From positions 1-64,000 of the forward strand of contig DASULK010000231.1 in the NCBI GenBank assembly GCA_036278255.1: a DNA stretch of 64,000 bases. The letters run 5' to 3'. The position numbers and the translations under genes are program-made. Shown in pieces: positions 51,933-61,638 of this stretch. Origin of the DNA: DASULK01 sp036278255 (GTDB lineage: Bacteria > Actinomycetota > Actinomycetes > Mycobacteriales > Micromonosporaceae). The notes under the pieces are model-generated. The model did not search any database and was not told the DNA's origin. It saw only the letters and a list, made by a program, of their open reading frames with translations. The number at the start of each line of letters is the position of its first letter. The first letter of the stretch is position 1.

Positions 51933-53153
51933 GCCGGGCCAAGGCTCACCTGCCGTCGGCAGGATGACCGTCACCTCCAGGCCCCCGCCCGCTTGCGCCA
52001 CCGCGCTCACCTGACCGCCGTGCGCGTCGCAGACCGCCCGCACGATCGACAGCCCCAGCCCGGACCCGCGTGCGCCGGTGCGCTCGCGGCCACCACGCCG
52101 GAACGGCTCGAAGAGCCCCGGCACATCGGCCTGCTCCACCTCGAAGCCGGTGTTACCCACCACCAGCCAGGCGTGCGTCGCATCCGCCTCGGTACGCACC
52201 CACAGCCGGCCGTGCAGATGGTTGTAGCGCACCGCGTTCTCGACCAGGTTACCGGCGAGCCGGTCGAGCAGGCTCGGATCCCCGACCACCGGTGCCGGCC
52301 GCAGGGAGACGCTGACGGAGAGCTTGAGTCGCTCCGCCTCCCCCCTGGTCGCCGCCAGCGCTGCCCGTACCCCGCCGGCCAGATCGGCCGGCACCTTGCG
52401 TCCCAGCCGCCGACCCGCCTGGGCTTCGCTGCGGGCGAGCACCAGCAGCGCGTCAACCAGGCCGTTGGCCCGTTCGGAGGCGTCCCGCACCACCGTCGCC
52501 ATCCGCCGGTATTCGGCCACGTCCGCCTCGTCGTCGGCCAACGTCACGTCGATCTCGGTCTGCATGACGGCCAGTGGCGTACGCAGTTCGTGCGAGGCGT
52601 TGGCGACGAAGCGTTTCTGCGCCTCGAAAGCCTCACCGAGCCGGTCGAGCATCGCATCGAAGGTGTCGGCCAACTCGGCCACCTCGTCATCTGCGCCGGA
52701 GTAGCGGATGCGCTCATCGAGAGTCTCCTCGCCGAGCCGTTGCGCCGTCGCGGTGACCCGCTGCAGCGGGCGCAGCGCCCGTCCGGCCACCACGTACGCC
52801 CCAGCCACCCCGACCACCCCGATCACCGCCAGCGCGACCAGTCCCTTGACGAGCAGTTCCCGGGAAGCGGCTGCCACCACCTGCTCCTGCCACTGCCGCG
52901 CGTCCACCATCCGGTCGTCGGCGAGCCTGACCGTGGTGCCCGGCTGCAGCTGATCGGTCGGACGTAGCGCGTCGTCGACCAACAGCCAGGCAAGCAGCAC
53001 CAGGATCGCTCCGGCACCGACCAGCAGGATGCCGTTGAGCAGGGTGAGCCGCAGTCGCAGCGTGGGGCGTAGCCGATGTCGCCGTCGGGTGGGGTGGACC
53101 GTCACCTCGCCACATCTCAGTTTCCGGGGCCGGTTGGGCACCACTGTCGTCAT
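51930..53153 (-). CDS. Two-component sensor histidine kinase
   Basis: A 407-residue sensor kinase. Two transmembrane helices (LLNGILLVGAGAILVLLAWLL; GLVALAVIGVVGVAGAYVVAG) flank a ~60-residue extracytoplasmic sensor. HAMP follows, then the HisKA box ANASHELRTPLAVMQTEID (phospho-His) and HATPase_c (NLVENAVRYNHL, GSGLGLSIVRAV). It overlaps the response-regulator gene by ATGA. The stimulus is unknown. Its stop codon (complement of CTA 51930-51932) includes the TA duplicated by the IS630-type insertion. Confidence 0.93.
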   Translation of the reverse strand: MTTVVPNRPRKLRCGEVTVHPTRRRHRLRPTLRLRLTLLNGILLVGAGAILVLLAWLLVDDALRPTDQLQPGTTVRLADDRMVDARQWQEQVVAAASRELLVKGLVALAVIGVVGVAGAYVVAGRALRPLQRVTATAQRLGEETLDERIRYSGADDEVAELADTFDAMLDRLGEAFEAQKRFVANASHELRTPLAVMQTEIDVTLADDEADVAEYRRMATVVRDASERANGLVDALLVLARSEAQAGRRLGRKVPADLAGGVRAALAATRGEAERLKLSVSVSLRPAPVVGDPSLLDRLAGNLVENAVRYNHLHGRLWVRTEADATHAWLVVGNTGFEVEQADVPGLFEPFRRGGRERTGARGSGLGLSIVRAVCDAHGGQVSAVAQAGGGLEVTVILPTAGEPWPG

Positions 53154-53836
53154 CTCTCGACCTGCCTTGGCCGTTCCGGCTCCGCCACCCGGTAGCCGGC
53201 ACCGACGACCGTCTCGATCAACGGGGGATCACCGAGCTTGCGGCGCAGCGTCATCACGGTGACCCGGACGATGGTGGTGAAGGGGTCGGTGTTGGCGTCC
53301 CAGACCCGTTCGAGCAGTTCCTCACTGGAGACCACCGCCCCACGGGCCTTCAGCAGTTCCTCCAGTACCCCCAGCTCTTTGCGCGTCAGGTCCAGCGGGT
53401 TCCCGGCCCGGGTGGCGGCCCGTCGCGCAGTGTCCACGACCAGGTCCCCCGCGACCAGCACCGGTGGCGCAGCCGGGGTGGCCCGCCGGCCGAGGGCACG
53501 CACCCGGGCGACGAGTTCGTCGAACGCGAACGGCTTGGGCAGGTAGTCGTCGGCACCCAGTTGCAGGCCCTCAACGCGGTCCGCCACCGTGCCGCTTGCG
53601 GTGAGCATCAACACCCGGGTCAGCACCGCGGAGCGGGCCAACTCGGCACAGATCTGATCCCCGTGCATACCGGGCAGGTCGCGGTCCAGCACCACCACGT
53701 CATACCGGGTCACGAACGCCATCTCGTGGCCGACAGCACCGTCGTACGCGACGTCCACCGCCATGCCCTGGCGGCGCAGTCCGCGCGCGATCGCGTCGGC
53801 GAGATTGCGTTCGTCCTCCACCACCAGCACCCGCAC
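53150..53836 (-). CDS. OmpR-family response regulator
   Basis: A 228-residue regulator. The receiver domain (VRVLVVEDERNLADAIARGL; phospho-acceptor in VVVLDRDLPGMHGDQI; LTASG; YLPKPFAFDEL) is joined to an OmpR-type winged helix (DLTRKELGVLEELLKARGAVVSSEELLERVW, TVMTLRRKLGDPPLIETVVGAGYRV). GTG 53836 follows GGAGGAGGG. It pairs with the downstream kinase. Confidence 0.93.
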   Translation of the reverse strand: MRVLVVEDERNLADAIARGLRRQGMAVDVAYDGAVGHEMAFVTRYDVVVLDRDLPGMHGDQICAELARSAVLTRVLMLTASGTVADRVEGLQLGADDYLPKPFAFDELVARVRALGRRATPAAPPVLVAGDLVVDTARRAATRAGNPLDLTRKELGVLEELLKARGAVVSSEELLERVWDANTDPFTTIVRVTVMTLRRKLGDPPLIETVVGAGYRVAEPERPRQVER

Positions 53837-53973
53837 CGCGCCCTCCTCCGCCCTCCGGACCCGGGTTCCGAGACCGGCGGCTACCTGCACCACCCGGCAC
53901 ACTAACCGTCCGGATCAACCGCAGGAGTGGGGCCGCGAGCAAGGGCCACAGCTCGAGCCAGGTGGACCCGGTC

Positions 53974-54038
53974 ATGGCAATTGGCGTACCGGTGTGCCCA
54001 CCCCATCTCGGCGGTACCATCCCAAAACATGGCAATTG
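53974..54038 (+). repeat. Two copies of ATGGCAATTG
   Basis: The 10-base word atggcaattg occurs at 53974-53983 and again at 54029-54038, 55 bp apart; the second copy contains the start codon of the following membrane-protein gene. Significance unclear. Confidence 0.6.
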
Positions 54039-55846
54039 CGGCTGTAAGACGCAGACCGGGCGAGGAATCTGGCCCGGTGGAACCGCCGAACCCACCACGG
54101 TGGCGATCATGGCTGCGTCGGCTCCGCCCCGACCTGCTCGTCGTCGGGATCTACCTGATCCTGGGTATCCTCGTCTGCGCCCGGTACTGGATCGACATCC
54201 GGCACCGGGTGTCATCACATCTCCCCACCGACCACATCTGGTTCGAATGGCTGATGTCGCACGGCGCCTACTCGGTACGGCACCTGCAGAACCCGCTCTT
54301 CTCGGCGCAGCAGAACGCGCCCGACGGGGTCAACATGATGGCCAACACCTCCGTGCTGGGCATCTCCCTGCCCATGGCGCCCCTCACCCTGCTGTTCGGG
54401 CCACAGGTCAGCTACGCGCTCTACCTGGGCGGGGCCCTGACCGCTACCGCGGCCACCTCCTACTGGGCGCTGCACCGTCATCTGGTCGCCTCCCGCACCG
54501 CCGCCGCAGTCGCCGGAGGCTTCATCGGCTTCGCTCCGGGCATCATCCACCACGCCAACGGCCAACCCAACTTCGTCTCCCACTTCCTGCTGCCGCTGAT
54601 CGTGGTCCGCGTACTACGTCTGGGCAGCAGCACCCGGCGGTGGGCACACGACGGGCTGATCCTGGGCCTGCTGGTGTCGTACCAGATCTTCATCAACGAA
54701 GAGATGCTCCTACTCACGGCGCTGGCCTGCCTGGTCATCGTCTGCACCTACGCCGCCGCGCGATGGCCGGCGGCACGCGCCCGACTGCGCCCGTTCCTGC
54801 TCTCCCTCGGCGTCGGTGGCGGCCTCGCCCTGCTCCTGGCCGGCTACCCCATCTGGTACCAGTTCAACGGCCCCGGCTCCTACCGGGGACTTCAGCAGGG
54901 GGTATTCCACAGCTGGGGCGAGGACCTGATGGCCTTCGTGAGCCACTCACGGGACACCATCGCCGGGTCACCCGGCATCGAGAAGACCATCGGACTGACC
55001 GAACAGAACACCTGGTTCGGCTGGCCGTTGGTGGGGCTCGCCCTCATGATCGTCGTTCTGCTCTGGCGAAGCTCGCCGGTCGTCCGTACCGCCGCCATCG
55101 TCGGTGCCGTCTTCGCCGTCGCCTCGCTCGGCCCGCAACTGCGGATCAACGGCGAACTGACCGGGGTACCGGGACCGTGGGCGATGCTCCCCGCGAATCT
55201 GCCGCTGATCGAGATGATGATGCCGACCCGGATGAGCCTGGTCCTCGTCGGGGTGATCGGAGTTCTGCTCGCCGTCGCCTGGGACCGGATCGCTGCGGCG
55301 CCCACGCAGACCACCCCGGACCGGCGGGTGAAGCTGCTGGCGTTCGGTGCCATCACGCTCGCGCTGCTGCCGCTCTTTCCCCGACCGCTACCGGCCCAGC
55401 ACGTGGACCCGCCACCGCGATTCATCACCAGCGACGCCTGGCGGTCGTACGTCCCGGCGGGGCGAACCCTCGTCCCCGTGCCGATCCCCAGCAACGTGCA
55501 CGGGCTGTCGACCCTGCGTTGGAGCGCGTTGACCGGGCATGAATTCCCGGTTCCCGGCGGCTACTTCATCGGCCCCGACGAGGACGGCAACGGTATCTTC
55601 GGCGTGCCGTCCCGCCCCACCACCCGCCTGATCTACGAGGTGATGGAGAGCCGGCGGGTGCCGCCGATCGACGCGCAGCAACGCCGGCAGGCCGTATCCG
55701 ACCTACGGTACTGGCGGGCATCGGTGGTGGTACTCGGCGAGCATCCCCACGACGCGGAGCTGCTCGGCCTCATGACCGCGCTGCTGGGTCCCGCACAGCG
55801 CATCGATGACGTGTGGCTGTGGGATGTCCGGCCACTGGTGACCTGA
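54029..55846 (+). CDS. Polytopic membrane protein, paralogue A
   Basis: A 605-residue protein with about ten transmembrane helices followed by a soluble C-terminal domain (~430-605). Shared motifs with the convergent gene at 55864: APDGVNMMANTSVLGISLP, TLLFGPQVSYAL, GGFIGFAPGIIHHANGQPNF, VSYQIFINEEMLL and PVPGGYFIGP. The layout resembles membrane glycosyltransferase-like (GT-C/YfhO-type) proteins, but no catalytic residues can be assigned. The frame extends upstream; ATG 54029 is chosen because earlier codons are not preceded by a ribosome site. Confidence 0.78.
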   Translation: MAIAAVRRRPGEESGPVEPPNPPRWRSWLRRLRPDLLVVGIYLILGILVCARYWIDIRHRVSSHLPTDHIWFEWLMSHGAYSVRHLQNPLFSAQQNAPDGVNMMANTSVLGISLPMAPLTLLFGPQVSYALYLGGALTATAATSYWALHRHLVASRTAAAVAGGFIGFAPGIIHHANGQPNFVSHFLLPLIVVRVLRLGSSTRRWAHDGLILGLLVSYQIFINEEMLLLTALACLVIVCTYAAARWPAARARLRPFLLSLGVGGGLALLLAGYPIWYQFNGPGSYRGLQQGVFHSWGEDLMAFVSHSRDTIAGSPGIEKTIGLTEQNTWFGWPLVGLALMIVVLLWRSSPVVRTAAIVGAVFAVASLGPQLRINGELTGVPGPWAMLPANLPLIEMMMPTRMSLVLVGVIGVLLAVAWDRIAAAPTQTTPDRRVKLLAFGAITLALLPLFPRPLPAQHVDPPPRFITSDAWRSYVPAGRTLVPVPIPSNVHGLSTLRWSALTGHEFPVPGGYFIGPDEDGNGIFGVPSRPTTRLIYEVMESRRVPPIDAQQRRQAVSDLRYWRASVVVLGEHPHDAELLGLMTALLGPAQRIDDVWLWDVRPLVT

Positions 55847-55863
55847 CCGGCCCGGCCCAATTC

Positions 55864-57660
55864 TCAGGACGAGGGCCCGGTGAGGTCCCTGACATCCCAC
55901 AGCCATACATCCGACACCCGTTCACCGGAGCCGACAAGGTCGTCAACGGTGTGCCGCAGGGCGTCCGCGTGGCGCTGCCGGACCGGTAGGACCAGGATGG
56001 CGGCCCGCCAGGAGCGCAACTCGTCGAGGACGCGGCGACGCTGCCGTTCATTGAGTTCGACGGTGCCACCGGTACGGGCCACCTGCCCCAGGATCCCGGC
56101 GATCGCGGTGGGGCGGCCACCGAACCGCCCGGGGTCACCCGTGGTCGCGTTGCGCGGCGCCAGGAAGTAGCCCCCCGGGAGCTTGAAGTCCAGGTTGGTC
56201 GCCGCGGCCCACCGCAGCCCATCCGGCATCTCCATGTCAGGGATGGGCACCGGCACCAGGGACTGATCCGCGTTGACGTACGGCCGCCACCGGCCAGAGG
56301 TGATGAAGTGGGGTACGGGCGACCGGGCCGCCTCTTTGAGCGGTATGGGGGCCAGCGGCACCAGGGCGAGGGCCAACCCGACGGCCACCAGTGTGTTTCG
56401 GATCCGGCGGGTGCCGAAATTCACCACCAGGGCACGGTCGGTGGCCAGTGCCAGCAGCAACCCCACCACCACGGTGGTGATCATGCCGAACCGGGTGGGG
56501 ACCACGGCGTCGAGCACCGGTAACCGTCGCAACCACTCCCACGGCCCGACAACGATCTCCCGGTGCCAGTAGGTGATGCGCTCGCCGAGGGAGAGCACGG
56601 CGAAGAGCAGGCCGGTAAAGGCCAACGCCCGGACCACCGGCTCACGCCGCAGCCAGAGGACTATCCCGGCGGTCAGCAACGCCAACCCCCAACCGAAGAA
56701 GGCGTTCTCCTCCGAATAGTTGGGCGCCAGGTCGGCGTTGACCCGCTCGTTGCCCCCCAGCGTCGCCGACCCGGCCTGGAAAAATGCCGCCACATCGTTC
56801 CCGTAGTCCTGCACGGCGTCGCTGAGCCCGTGATAGGCCTGCGGGCCGGCGAACTGCACGTAGAGCGGGAAGGCCAGCAACGCTCCGGCCACGACCGCGC
56901 AGACAGCAACCCCACTGGCCAGTGGACGCCATGCCGCTCGCCACCTGCGGGGTGCCTGGACCAGCATGGCGAGGAGAAAGACCCCGCAGGCCATGGCCGT
57001 GAAGAGCAGGATCTCCTCATTGATGAACACCTGGTAGGTGACCAGCAGGGCGAGCACCGCACCGTCACGCACCACCCGGGTTGAGCGGGCCAACGCGACG
57101 ACCCGCCAGACGATGAAGGGCAGCAGAAACTGCGAGACGATGTTGGGGTGCCAATTGGCATGAGAGAGCATCGCCGGCGAGAAGCCGCAGAACCCGCCGC
57201 CGACCACGGCTGCGGCGGTCGACCGGACGAGATGTCGGGATAGGACGAAGTACCAGGCCGCAGCGGTACCGGCCAGCCCGAGCGTCACCAGGACGACGAA
57301 CGAGACCGCCGGCCCGAAGAGGAGTGTCACCGGCACCATGGGAAGGCCGAGGCCGAGAATCGCCGTGTTGGCCATCAGATTAACCCCGTCAGGGTAGTTC
57401 AGCCGCTCGGTGTAGAACGGAAACTCCCCGTGCAGTAGTACCCGGACCGAGTGCGCCAGAAAAAACTGCACCTGCGCCGGATCACCGCTATAGAGCGCGG
57501 CGGCCCGGCCGGCCGGGTCCCGCCAGATCCGTGCCGTGACCCAGAGTGCGACCACCAGGAAGAGGAGGAAGACAGCCAGGTGGCGACGCCATGCCGATCG
57601 ACCGGATTCGGCGGCGGCCGAGTCCGGGGCAGTCTCGGGAGTGGGCTGAGCAACGGTCAC
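55864..57660 (-). CDS. Polytopic membrane protein, paralogue B
   Basis: A 598-residue membrane protein clearly related to the convergent gene ending at 55846: YPDGVNLMANTAILGLGLPMVPVTLLFGP, GGFCGFSPAMLSHANWHPNIVSQFLLPFIVWRV, TYQVFINEEILLFTAM, then a soluble C-terminal part with LPGGYFLAPR. About ten helices. The tail-to-tail arrangement leaves only 17 bases between the stop codons and suggests an inverted duplication. GTG 57660 start. Function unknown; a role in cell-envelope glycan assembly is only a guess from topology. Confidence 0.78.
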   Translation of the reverse strand: MTVAQPTPETAPDSAAAESGRSAWRRHLAVFLLFLVVALWVTARIWRDPAGRAAALYSGDPAQVQFFLAHSVRVLLHGEFPFYTERLNYPDGVNLMANTAILGLGLPMVPVTLLFGPAVSFVVLVTLGLAGTAAAWYFVLSRHLVRSTAAAVVGGGFCGFSPAMLSHANWHPNIVSQFLLPFIVWRVVALARSTRVVRDGAVLALLVTYQVFINEEILLFTAMACGVFLLAMLVQAPRRWRAAWRPLASGVAVCAVVAGALLAFPLYVQFAGPQAYHGLSDAVQDYGNDVAAFFQAGSATLGGNERVNADLAPNYSEENAFFGWGLALLTAGIVLWLRREPVVRALAFTGLLFAVLSLGERITYWHREIVVGPWEWLRRLPVLDAVVPTRFGMITTVVVGLLLALATDRALVVNFGTRRIRNTLVAVGLALALVPLAPIPLKEAARSPVPHFITSGRWRPYVNADQSLVPVPIPDMEMPDGLRWAAATNLDFKLPGGYFLAPRNATTGDPGRFGGRPTAIAGILGQVARTGGTVELNERQRRRVLDELRSWRAAILVLPVRQRHADALRHTVDDLVGSGERVSDVWLWDVRDLTGPSS

Positions 57661-57758
57661 AGTCCGTAAAGATTATCGAGAAAAGATCCACGTATCGTGT
57701 CGGCGCCCGAAATGCGTTCCTGGTGGTTTCACTGCGGGGGGACCGGGGAGACACGCAG

Positions 57759-59033
57759 ATGCGTTCGATCCATCGTCACCGTCCTGCAGCCGGTGCGGTG
57801 CTCGCGCTGGCACTGGCACTGGCACTGGGGACGGTCGGCTGCGACGCGATCGACCCGTCGCCGGCCACCTTGCGCGCCGGTTTCGATACCCACGACGGTG
57901 GGCTCGAGATCTGGCCGGCGCGCGGCCGCCTGATGGATGATCCGCAGTCGACGGCCCGGGTCACCGCGGCCGTCAGCGCCTGGCGCACACCCACCGGCGA
58001 CCGGGCCCATCTCGCCTCCTCGGGGATCCTGTGGCTCGGTCAGACCGAGGGGGCATCGCTCGCCCTGGTCGCCGCCACCGTCCCGGGCGGCAACGCGTCC
58101 TGGCTGCTGCAACTCTCCGAGCAGGGCTCCAGGTTCGAGGTAGCCCGAGCGGCGGAACACCCCGATCCGGGCTACCTGGTCTACTCCGACGTACTGCCGG
58201 TGTACCTCTCCTCCGGGCGGCGGTATCTCACCTCCGCCCGGGTGGAGCAGCTCCGCGGACCGAAGGGCGACGAACTCCCCCTCGACGACGGGCTCAGCGC
58301 GCGGGCCGATGTGGCGGACTGCCGAGCGGCCCCGGTAACCGCTACCCTGCGCCGGACCGAGTCGCTGCCGCGCGGGAAACGGACCGACCGGATGGTTGAT
58401 CTCGGGACGGCGGTAGCGGATCTACGGTATGCCCTGATCCGGGACGAGTCAGGATCCGGCGCACGGGCATTGGACGGCCTCAACACCTGTCGGCTGGCGG
58501 AGCGGACGGGACCGTTCAGCAGCATTCCGCGACGCGATGCCAACGGCGACATGATCGACGGCATGCCGATGTCCTGGCCACTCGACCAGATCTCTGCACG
58601 CTCACTGGGCGAGGTCACCGTCGGAGGGAACCCGCCGGCCCGTCTCGACCAACTCCAGTGGCGCACCGACGCGGGCAACATGAGTGCCGTCGTCTACCGG
58701 CCGCCCAGCGGTACGCCGGGATTCTCCCGGGCGGACCGGGCCAACGCACTGCAGCGGTACGTCGTGCCCGCCAAGCCTCAACCGCTCGTCGTGTTGGTCT
58801 GGCAGCCGGGGCCCGACACCTCGCTGTCGCTCCCCCCACGGGCCGCACCGCTGGTCGAGCAGCCGGGGGTGGTGGTGCTGCCGAAGGCCCCCGGCAAGCA
58901 GTCCTACAGCCTCTCCTCACCGCACAGGACGCATCACCGTACAGCAGCGGCCCGGGGCGTCACGGCGGACCGACCGGACCGGGCGGGACCCGGAGGCGGT
59001 GGTGCCGCCCTGCGCGATATTGCGCCGCGCTAG
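57759..59033 (+). CDS. Lipoprotein, hypothetical
   Basis: A 424-residue protein. The signal peptide AAGAVLALALALALGTVGC ends at a lipobox Cys (~29). The mature part (AGFDTHDGGLEIWPARGRLM, GILWLGQTEGASLALVAATV) is not assignable to a family and ends in a low-complexity Arg/Ala/Gly tail. ATG 57759 has GGGGAG 8 bases ahead. It is divergent from the membrane protein at 55864. The stop TAG shares the palindrome CTAG (59030-59033) with the dxs stop on the other strand. Confidence 0.78.
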   Translation: MRSIHRHRPAAGAVLALALALALGTVGCDAIDPSPATLRAGFDTHDGGLEIWPARGRLMDDPQSTARVTAAVSAWRTPTGDRAHLASSGILWLGQTEGASLALVAATVPGGNASWLLQLSEQGSRFEVARAAEHPDPGYLVYSDVLPVYLSSGRRYLTSARVEQLRGPKGDELPLDDGLSARADVADCRAAPVTATLRRTESLPRGKRTDRMVDLGTAVADLRYALIRDESGSGARALDGLNTCRLAERTGPFSSIPRRDANGDMIDGMPMSWPLDQISARSLGEVTVGGNPPARLDQLQWRTDAGNMSAVVYRPPSGTPGFSRADRANALQRYVVPAKPQPLVVLVWQPGPDTSLSLPPRAAPLVEQPGVVVLPKAPGKQSYSLSSPHRTHHRTAAARGVTADRPDRAGPGGGGAALRDIAPR

Positions 59034-60982
59034 TGACTGGCCTTCTCCGCCTCGTCACCGTCGGCGGGCACCGCCACCGGATCCATCGACTCGTCGAGCA
59101 GGGAGACCCAGCCGGTGATGTCCCGCGCCACATCCTGGGCGGTCAGGCCGAGGTCAGCCAGGATCTCGGCCCGGGCGCCGTGCGGCTGCCAGGCCGCCGG
59201 TATGCCGAAGTCCCGCAGCGGCACATGCACATCAGCGTCGCGCAGCGCCTGCGCCAGCGCGTCCCCCACCCCACCGGTGCGGACGCCATCCTCGATCGTC
59301 ACCACGAGCCGGTGCTCGGCAGCCATCGCCACCAACTCCGACGGCACCGGTCGCACCCACCGTGGGTCGACCACGGTGACGCCGTAACCGTGTTCGGCGA
59401 CCCGGGCCGCGACCTCCATACCGAGGTGGCCGAAGGCGCCGACCGCCACCAGGAGAACATCGGTGCGGGACGACTCGGCCAGCACATCGACGGCGCCGAC
59501 CCGGCGGAGCGCGGGCAGGTCAGCGGCGACCGAACCGGTCGGGAACCGCACGATCGTCGGCCCGTCGTCAACGGCGACCGCCTCCCGCAACTCCTCGCGG
59601 AGCGTCGCTGCGTCCCGCGGCGCGGCGATCCGCAGCCCGGGCACCACCCCGAAGACGGACATGTCCCAGATGCCGTAGTGACTCGGCCCGTCCGGGCCGG
59701 TGATCCCGGCCCGGTCCAGCACGAAGGTCACCGGCAACTTGTGCATCGCCACGTCGAGCAGCACCTGGTCGAAGGCGCGGTTGAGGAAGGTCGCGTAGAC
59801 CGCGACAACGGGGTGCAGGCCACCGAGCGCGAGCCCGGCCGCCGAGGTCGCGGCGTGCTGCTCGGCGATGCCCACGTCAAAGACACGTTCAGGATATTTG
59901 CGGGCCAACGCGGCGATGCCGGTCGGCTGGGCCATCGCGGCGGTGATACCGACCACGTCGGGCCGTTCGTCGGCGATCGCGACCAGCTCCTCGGCGAAGA
60001 CGTTGGTCCAGCGCACCGAGGGGGCGGCCAGCAGCTTGCCGGTCTCGATATCGAACGCGCTACCCGGGCCGTGCAGGCAGTCGGCGTCGTCCTCCTCCGC
60101 CGGGCGGTACCCGTACCCCTTGCGGGTCACCGTATGCACGATCACCGGACCACCGAAGCCCTTGGCCCGGCGCAGCGCCGATTCGACCGCCGCGACGTCG
60201 TGGCCGTCGACCGGCCCGACGTATTTGATGCCGAGGTCCTCGAACATCGCCTGGGGGGCGACGGCGTCCTTGACACCCTTCTTGACCGCGTGCAGCACCT
60301 CGTACATCGGCCTGCCGACCAGGGGAGTTGAGCCGAGGGCGTCCTTGACCAGATCAAGGACCTTCTCGTAGCCGGGATTCAGCCGCAACGTGGCCAGGTG
60401 ATCGGCGAGACCGCCAATGGTCGGGTCGTACGAGCGACCGTTGTCGTTGACCACGATCACCAGCGGGTTCCCCGCGGTGGCGATGTTGTTGAGCGCCTCC
60501 CAGCACATCCCGCCGGTCAGCGCACCGTCACCGACGATGGCGACCACGCTGCGCGCCTCGCCACGCAGGGCGTACGCCTTGGCCAGCCCATCGGCGTAGG
60601 AGAGGGCGGTGGAGGCGTGCGAGTTTTCGATGATGTCATGGTCGCTCTCCGCCTGGCTCGGGTAGCCGGAGAGCCCGCCGCGCTGGCGGAGCTGGTCGAA
60701 GCCCTTCTGTCGCCCGGTCAGGATCTTGTGCACGTAAGCCTGGTGCCCGGTATCGAACAGCAGCCGGTCAGCGGGCGAGTCAAAGACCCGGTGCAGGGCG
60801 AGCGTGAGCTCCACCACTCCAAGGTTCGGCCCCAGATGGCCACCCGTGCGCGACACCTTCGCCACCAGGAAGTCGCGAATCTCCGCAGCGAGGCGTTCCA
60901 GCTGCTCGACCGACATCTGCTTGACGTCCTGGGGACCCCGAACCGTCGCCAACAGCCTGCCCGCACCCGCTTCTACGCTCAT
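59030..60982 (-). CDS. dxs: 1-deoxy-D-xylulose-5-phosphate synthase
   Basis: A 650-residue thiamine-diphosphate enzyme joining pyruvate and glyceraldehyde-3-phosphate in the first step of the MEP isoprenoid pathway. SRTGGHLGPNLGVVELTLALH, HQAYVHKILTGR, the ThDP motif VGDGALTGGMCWEALNN, and the transketolase-type DVGIAEQHAATSAAGLALGG are all present. Length is normal. ATG 60982 is chosen over the longer upstream frame. Confidence 0.95.
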   Translation of the reverse strand: MSVEAGAGRLLATVRGPQDVKQMSVEQLERLAAEIRDFLVAKVSRTGGHLGPNLGVVELTLALHRVFDSPADRLLFDTGHQAYVHKILTGRQKGFDQLRQRGGLSGYPSQAESDHDIIENSHASTALSYADGLAKAYALRGEARSVVAIVGDGALTGGMCWEALNNIATAGNPLVIVVNDNGRSYDPTIGGLADHLATLRLNPGYEKVLDLVKDALGSTPLVGRPMYEVLHAVKKGVKDAVAPQAMFEDLGIKYVGPVDGHDVAAVESALRRAKGFGGPVIVHTVTRKGYGYRPAEEDDADCLHGPGSAFDIETGKLLAAPSVRWTNVFAEELVAIADERPDVVGITAAMAQPTGIAALARKYPERVFDVGIAEQHAATSAAGLALGGLHPVVAVYATFLNRAFDQVLLDVAMHKLPVTFVLDRAGITGPDGPSHYGIWDMSVFGVVPGLRIAAPRDAATLREELREAVAVDDGPTIVRFPTGSVAADLPALRRVGAVDVLAESSRTDVLLVAVGAFGHLGMEVAARVAEHGYGVTVVDPRWVRPVPSELVAMAAEHRLVVTIEDGVRTGGVGDALAQALRDADVHVPLRDFGIPAAWQPHGARAEILADLGLTAQDVARDITGWVSLLDESMDPVAVPADGDEAEKASH

Positions 60983-61076
60983 GACCGGAGAGTCTAACGG
61001 CATGGGACACCGCCGCATCCCGAGCGTAGATCGCCCATTCGGAACAATTCCAGCCCGGAATCGGGCCACAATGACC

Positions 61077-61109
61077 GGGCCAGGATCCGAGAACCTCAGA
61101 TCCTGGCCC
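61077..61109 (-). terminator. Hairpin terminator
   Basis: A perfect 11-bp stem gggccaggatc (61077-61087) / gatcctggccc (61099-61109) between the small membrane-protein gene and dxs, both on the minus strand; it would end transcription of the former. Confidence 0.75.
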
Positions 61110-61166
61110 GCTGGCGGTTGGCGCCTCACCTCACCGCCGGCCATCCCCCTCGCGCGTGCCGAGCCC

Positions 61167-61355
61167 TCACTCGGTGCTGCTACGGCGCGCGAAGGAGAGC
61201 AGCGCGACACCGAGACTGAACAGGCCCAGCCCGGCGCCGAGGAGACCCACGGTCCTGCCATCGTTCACCGGCAGGCCCGACGATACGGCGAATCCGAAGA
61301 AGACGACGGTGGTCACCACGCCCGCGGTGAATCCGATCGATATTTTTCGAAGCAC
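61167..61355 (-). CDS. Small two-helix membrane protein
   Basis: A 62-residue protein: LRKISIGFTAGVVTTVVFFGFAVSSGL is one helix and VGLLGAGLGLFSLGVALLSF the second, with a basic C-terminus RRSS. GTG 61355 has GGGGGGAC 5 bases ahead. The frame extends upstream but without coding character. No family recognised. Confidence 0.65.
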   Translation of the reverse strand: MLRKISIGFTAGVVTTVVFFGFAVSSGLPVNDGRTVGLLGAGLGLFSLGVALLSFARRSSTE

Positions 61356-61638
61356 AACGTCCCCCCAAGAAGTTGTAGTGGTCCCCGTGCGGTGATCGGA
61401 TCGGCCGGGAGACCGACGGAGCCTTGAGTGGGTCCGATGAGATAACGAGGGACTCCTCGGGCAAGGCACGACAAATCGACCAATATCGCCGATGTGGGTC
61501 GAATAGAGAGCCGAATAGCCCATTGACAACTGCCCGATCATCCAACAGTCAGGGATACCGGGCCGCCACGTGCGGGCCGATCATCCCCTGCGTGGCCCGG
61601 CCGGTGACCCGGTGCCACCGGAACCGGCGCCATACGGG

